Below are positions 61,535-64,000 of a DNA stretch of 64,000 nucleotides, piece after piece. How positions within the stretch are numbered: position 1 is the stretch's first letter; each line of letters opens with the position of its first letter. Made by a program: the position numbers and the translations under genes. The notes under the pieces are model-generated. The model saw nothing but the letters and a program-made list of their open reading frames with translations. It searched no databases and was not told the origin of the DNA. The DNA is from Lucifuga dentata (lineage: Eukaryota > Chordata > Actinopteri > Ophidiiformes > Bythitidae). Where the stretch lies: the NCBI GenBank assembly GCA_014773175.1, contig VXCM01000948.1, positions 283,305 through 347,304 on the forward strand, in the 5' to 3' direction.

Positions 61535-63969
61535 CATGTGCGTGTGCATGTGTGAGTACCAACAAAGTGTGTGTGGCTGCCTGTGCTCTAGGAGGGGATC
61601 TGGCCGACAGATTGAGAGCAGCTTGTTAGAGAGAGGAACAATGAGGCCACAGCCCCTTTCCTTTCCTTTCCTTTCCTTTCCTTTCCTTTCTTTTCCTTTC
61701 CTCTCCTCTCCTCTCCTACTATTTTTGCTCACATTGTTCCTATTTTTCCCTCACATCTTGTCAGAATTTCTCACTCCTCAATCTCACTTGTTTTATCGGT
61801 CCATTTTTACTGTCATTTCATCTTTACCTTCTTTTTTTCATTTGACCTCTCCTCCCATTTCAACTCTTCGCATTTCCTCACACCCTCCTTTCTTCCTCTT
61901 TCTGCTGTATTTTGTTTCCTTTCCTCTGCTAAGGTTTCACCATCTGAAATGCAGCTTCTTCATCGCTGCGTTCTGTCATTTGCGTATCAACACAGACTTG
62001 AACATACATGTTTCCTCGCACATACTGTATGTATGTGCTGCTTAAGAACGACTTTGCTAATGTGAAAAAGGGGGTGACAGGAAGACGACTACACTGCATC
62101 ATCAGGATTGATTGAGAATGTGGGAAAACCAAGAGTGGAAGGGAGCCAGGAGGAATTGATAGTCTGCAATCACCTGACAGCCCTTTTATATGCTGCAGGA
62201 ATTTCAGCTTGTGCTTACTGATATTTGATTATTCACTCAAAATAAATCATATTTACACCTGCATCTGTTCTCTGGGTTGAAGCTCTGTAACATCAGGATC
62301 AAGATTAGAGTCACAGGATTAGGTGGGACATACTAGAAATAAATTGGAACCAGTCAAGACAGGAAAAAAAATCACTTGCAAGTCACCCTTCAGCCTGGAC
62401 ATCCTCATTATCTTAGTTGTGTGTAACCTACTAACAGTGTTATTTCCACTGGTTTGGCCAGGTGTTGCCTCTTCGTTTCCTGGTGAGGACTGTGACTGTG
62501 TGGGTGTCTGCCCCACATAAAGACATACATTCAGAGATCCTATCTCAAATGTAACTATATTATCTGTAATATTTTAAAAAACTCATCTACCTTAATATTC
62601 TTGTATTTAATGTAACAGAATACCCACATATGCAGAGAACACCCACACATTTGTTTTCATTTGAACGCTTTGCTCAGGACTGTGTGGGCATCTACCACTG
62701 ATGCATTTGCTGCACCTGTTAGAGTGGGACAACTCAGATGTTTATGACTACCAGTTCTGCTTAACTTCAACCTGAAAATAGGTTTGTAATCAGACAGAAT
62801 AGCTGAAATCAACTGTGTGGGTGTGAAGCCTCTTTAATTAACTTTAGTTAATTAGGAGCATTACATTGTATATTGCCGTTGTTAATGACATCTTAATCAT
62901 GAGGTAAACATGTTAACATTGAATAAACCTCCTCGGTACTGAATCTGATTATGCCATTATGGTATATTTCACTCGTTCTTTCCACTGGTTGAAAATGCAA
63001 GAGTGTTTTTATTCTTTAGAGTCAGTGACTTTGTGGTTTTATATCCCAGTCAGCAAAAGTGAAGGAAATTGTACTTCGTATGGCTTAACCTGTTGTTATT
63101 GACCAGCATCATGCTTGTGAACCAGATGGCCAAAGCTTCTGCACTCTGCTCCTTTGATAGAGAGCCAAACAGACAGAAAGCCCCCCACCCTCCGAGTCCA
63201 GTTCTTTGCCCCCTTTTGTCCGCCTGTCCTGCAGCATTACCCCTCTAGTTGTAGTTTCCTAATTGCTCTGGACCCTGCAGAGAAGAGAGACTAAGCACAG
63301 TGGTTGGGAGGGGTCTTCAGCTACGATGGGGTCCTTTTTTCCCCTTTCTCTCCCTCCCCTGCTCTATCTCTTTCTGTATTTCTTTCTTCTCATCAGCCTT
63401 GCCATTAAACAAGTGTGCTCATTTGGCTAAGAGGCTCTTGTACTCTCCACCCTCCCATCTAAGTGTTGGTGACCCATTCATATGTGTTCATGATGGTAAT
63501 GATGGAGTCTCTGCAATGGGAAGCCCCACACAATGGGAATATATAATGTAAGCATGCTGGCGTGCACATACACAGACATTGCACTATTGTGCTCAGTTTT
63601 AAGATACAACACTTTGATTGTATGTTTGAAGCTGTTTCTTCTAATCAAATTGCCAGATAAAATTAGCCATGTACACCGATTAATTACAGGTTGGTTTTTC
63701 ATATTGGAAATCAAATATCAAGCATAATTCCTTCTGCAGCCATCCTAGATCTTTAAATATGTAAAACTGTTTCCTCAAATCTGTAATTCACCTGTTTCTT
63801 CTCAGGCACCTCTCCAGCCACCCCCGGGGTCCTCTGCATCAGTGGTGGCAGCTGCTGCAGCAGCGGCGGCGGCAGCATCTGGGACGGCGCAGTCACTGAA
63901 ACTGACCTACCCAGAAACTCTGGATCGCATCAAGGAGGAGTTCCAGTTCCTCCAAACCCAGTACCACAG
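52120..63969 (+). CDS. Groucho/TLE transcriptional co-repressor, N-terminal part (first two coding exons; continues past the window)
   Basis: Exon 1, 52120-52143, encodes MFPQNRPP and is followed by GTAAGT. Exon 2, 63806-63969, has acceptor CTCAG and donor GTGAGG. Together they give 62 codons plus 2 nt. After PLQPPPGSS and a run of ten alanines (about residues 22-31) comes LKLTYPETLDRIKEEFQFLQ, the start of the glutamine-rich (Q) tetramerisation domain of TLE1-4 and TLE5. TLE proteins bind DNA-bound factors (Hes, Runx, Tcf/Lef, Pax, Six) in the nucleus and recruit histone deacetylases. The MFPQ.R start and short first exon are family-typical. The paralog is uncertain: TLE2 sits with PLPP2 on human 19p13.3, so tle2 is likely, but the C-terminal WD40 half that would distinguish TLE from TLE5 is outside the window. 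Confidence 0.85.
52144..56317. other. TLE intron 1, 5' part
   Basis: Includes a poly-T run at about 55577-55598. No gene. Much of it is AT-balanced and could hold enhancers, as large first introns of developmental regulators often do, but nothing specific can be identified. Confidence 0.5.
56322..56937 (-). mobile_element. TTAA-flanked DNA transposon, copy C
   Basis: Begins AGGAGCAAACCACC after TTAA (56318-56321) and ends GGTGGTATGGTCCT before TTAA (56938-56941). It is the reverse-orientation relative of copies A and B. The segment 'gcaattttagcgtttaa' on this strand is inverted in copy B. It contains an exact 65-bp direct duplication around an N (56765), so the true length is probably about 550 bp. 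Confidence 0.85.
56942..58999. other. TLE intron 1, middle part
   Basis: Includes a G-rich segment (57540-57760) and a (GA)n run at about 58009-58031. No gene recognised. Confidence 0.5.
59000..59998. mobile_element. Non-autonomous hAT element (999 bp) with exact 8-bp target duplication
   Basis: Flanked by CTTCCTTC on both sides (58992-58999 and 59999-60006). Left end TAGGACTGGACGATATGAAT; right end in reverse complement TAGGGTTGATGATATAAACA. Subterminal regions are rich in 'atcgatatt'-type motifs, common in fish hAT elements. No transposase frame. An exact 65-bp duplication around the N at 59246 is probably an assembly artefact. Confidence 0.85.
60133..60172. repeat. (TG)n microsatellite
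   Basis: About 19 uninterrupted units in TLE intron 1. Confidence 0.95.
61413..61537. repeat. Duplicated 62-bp unit with (GT)n around a single N
   Basis: Positions 61413-61474 and 61476-61537 are identical and separated only by N (61475). Each contains GTGGGTTTCTGCG and a GT run. Best explained as an unmerged contig overlap. Confidence 0.9.
61656..61718. repeat. (TTTCC)n/(TCTCC)n pyrimidine repeat
   Basis: Perfect CTTTC units pass into CTCTC units. Confidence 0.95.
61719..63805. other. TLE intron 1, 3' part
   Basis: No gene. A small AT palindrome at 62835-62854 (TAATTAAC-TTTA-GTTAATTA) is a candidate homeodomain-type site. The exon 2 acceptor follows 'cctgtttcttctcag'. Confidence 0.45.
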
Positions 63970-64000
63970 GTGAGGGTGTGTGTGTGTGTGTTTTCAGAGT

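Overview
The window is vertebrate, almost certainly teleost fish, genomic DNA. It has GT-AG introns, long AT-rich intergenic stretches, many CA/GT, GA and GATA microsatellites, and fish-type DNA transposon remnants and truncated LINEs. All three protein genes are on the plus strand. They are a class I cytokine receptor (857-12292, 13 coding exons, 627 aa), the phospholipid phosphatase plpp2 (15963-33510, 6 coding exons, 294 aa), and the 5' end of a Groucho/TLE co-repressor gene (coding exons at 52120-52143 and 63806-63969, continuing past the right edge). The exons of both complete genes join in frame from start to stop with canonical splice sites.

Layout. 1-813: upstream sequence that looks like the end of an LTR-type retroelement, then the receptor's 5' flank. 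857-12292: receptor with a signal peptide, a cytokine-binding module carrying the C-X9-CYW and WSEWS signatures, three further fibronectin-III domains, one membrane span and a very short tail with a box1 motif. Its introns hold two Tc1/mariner-type MITEs, a long fold-back MITE and another fold-back repeat. 12293-15962: intergenic DNA with one copy of a TTAA-flanked transposon family and the plpp2 promoter (TATA-like box). 15963-33510: plpp2, whose 13.3-kb first intron carries five transposon insertions, one of them a LINE fragment nested inside a transposon. 33511-51100: plpp2 3' region and a long gene-free stretch with hairpins, microsatellites and a 122-base N gap. 51100-52119: GC-richer TLE promoter and 5'UTR. 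52144-63805: TLE intron 1 with a third copy of the TTAA family and a hAT element that has an exact 8-bp target duplication.

The three genes have no direct pathway link: one receives cytokine signals through JAK/STAT, one dephosphorylates bioactive lipids at membranes, and one is a nuclear co-repressor. Their co-location is most likely inherited synteny.

The window holds 18 isolated single-N positions. Four sit exactly between perfect 62-67 bp direct duplications, and most others lie in homopolymers or simple repeats. These are best read as assembly joins, so the duplications there should not be taken as biology. I did not find a convincing new multi-gene system. The most interesting items are the receptor's minimal tail, the three-copy TTAA transposon family with its nested LINE, an 862-bp transposon with internal duplication, and a polyalanine run in the TLE N-terminus.
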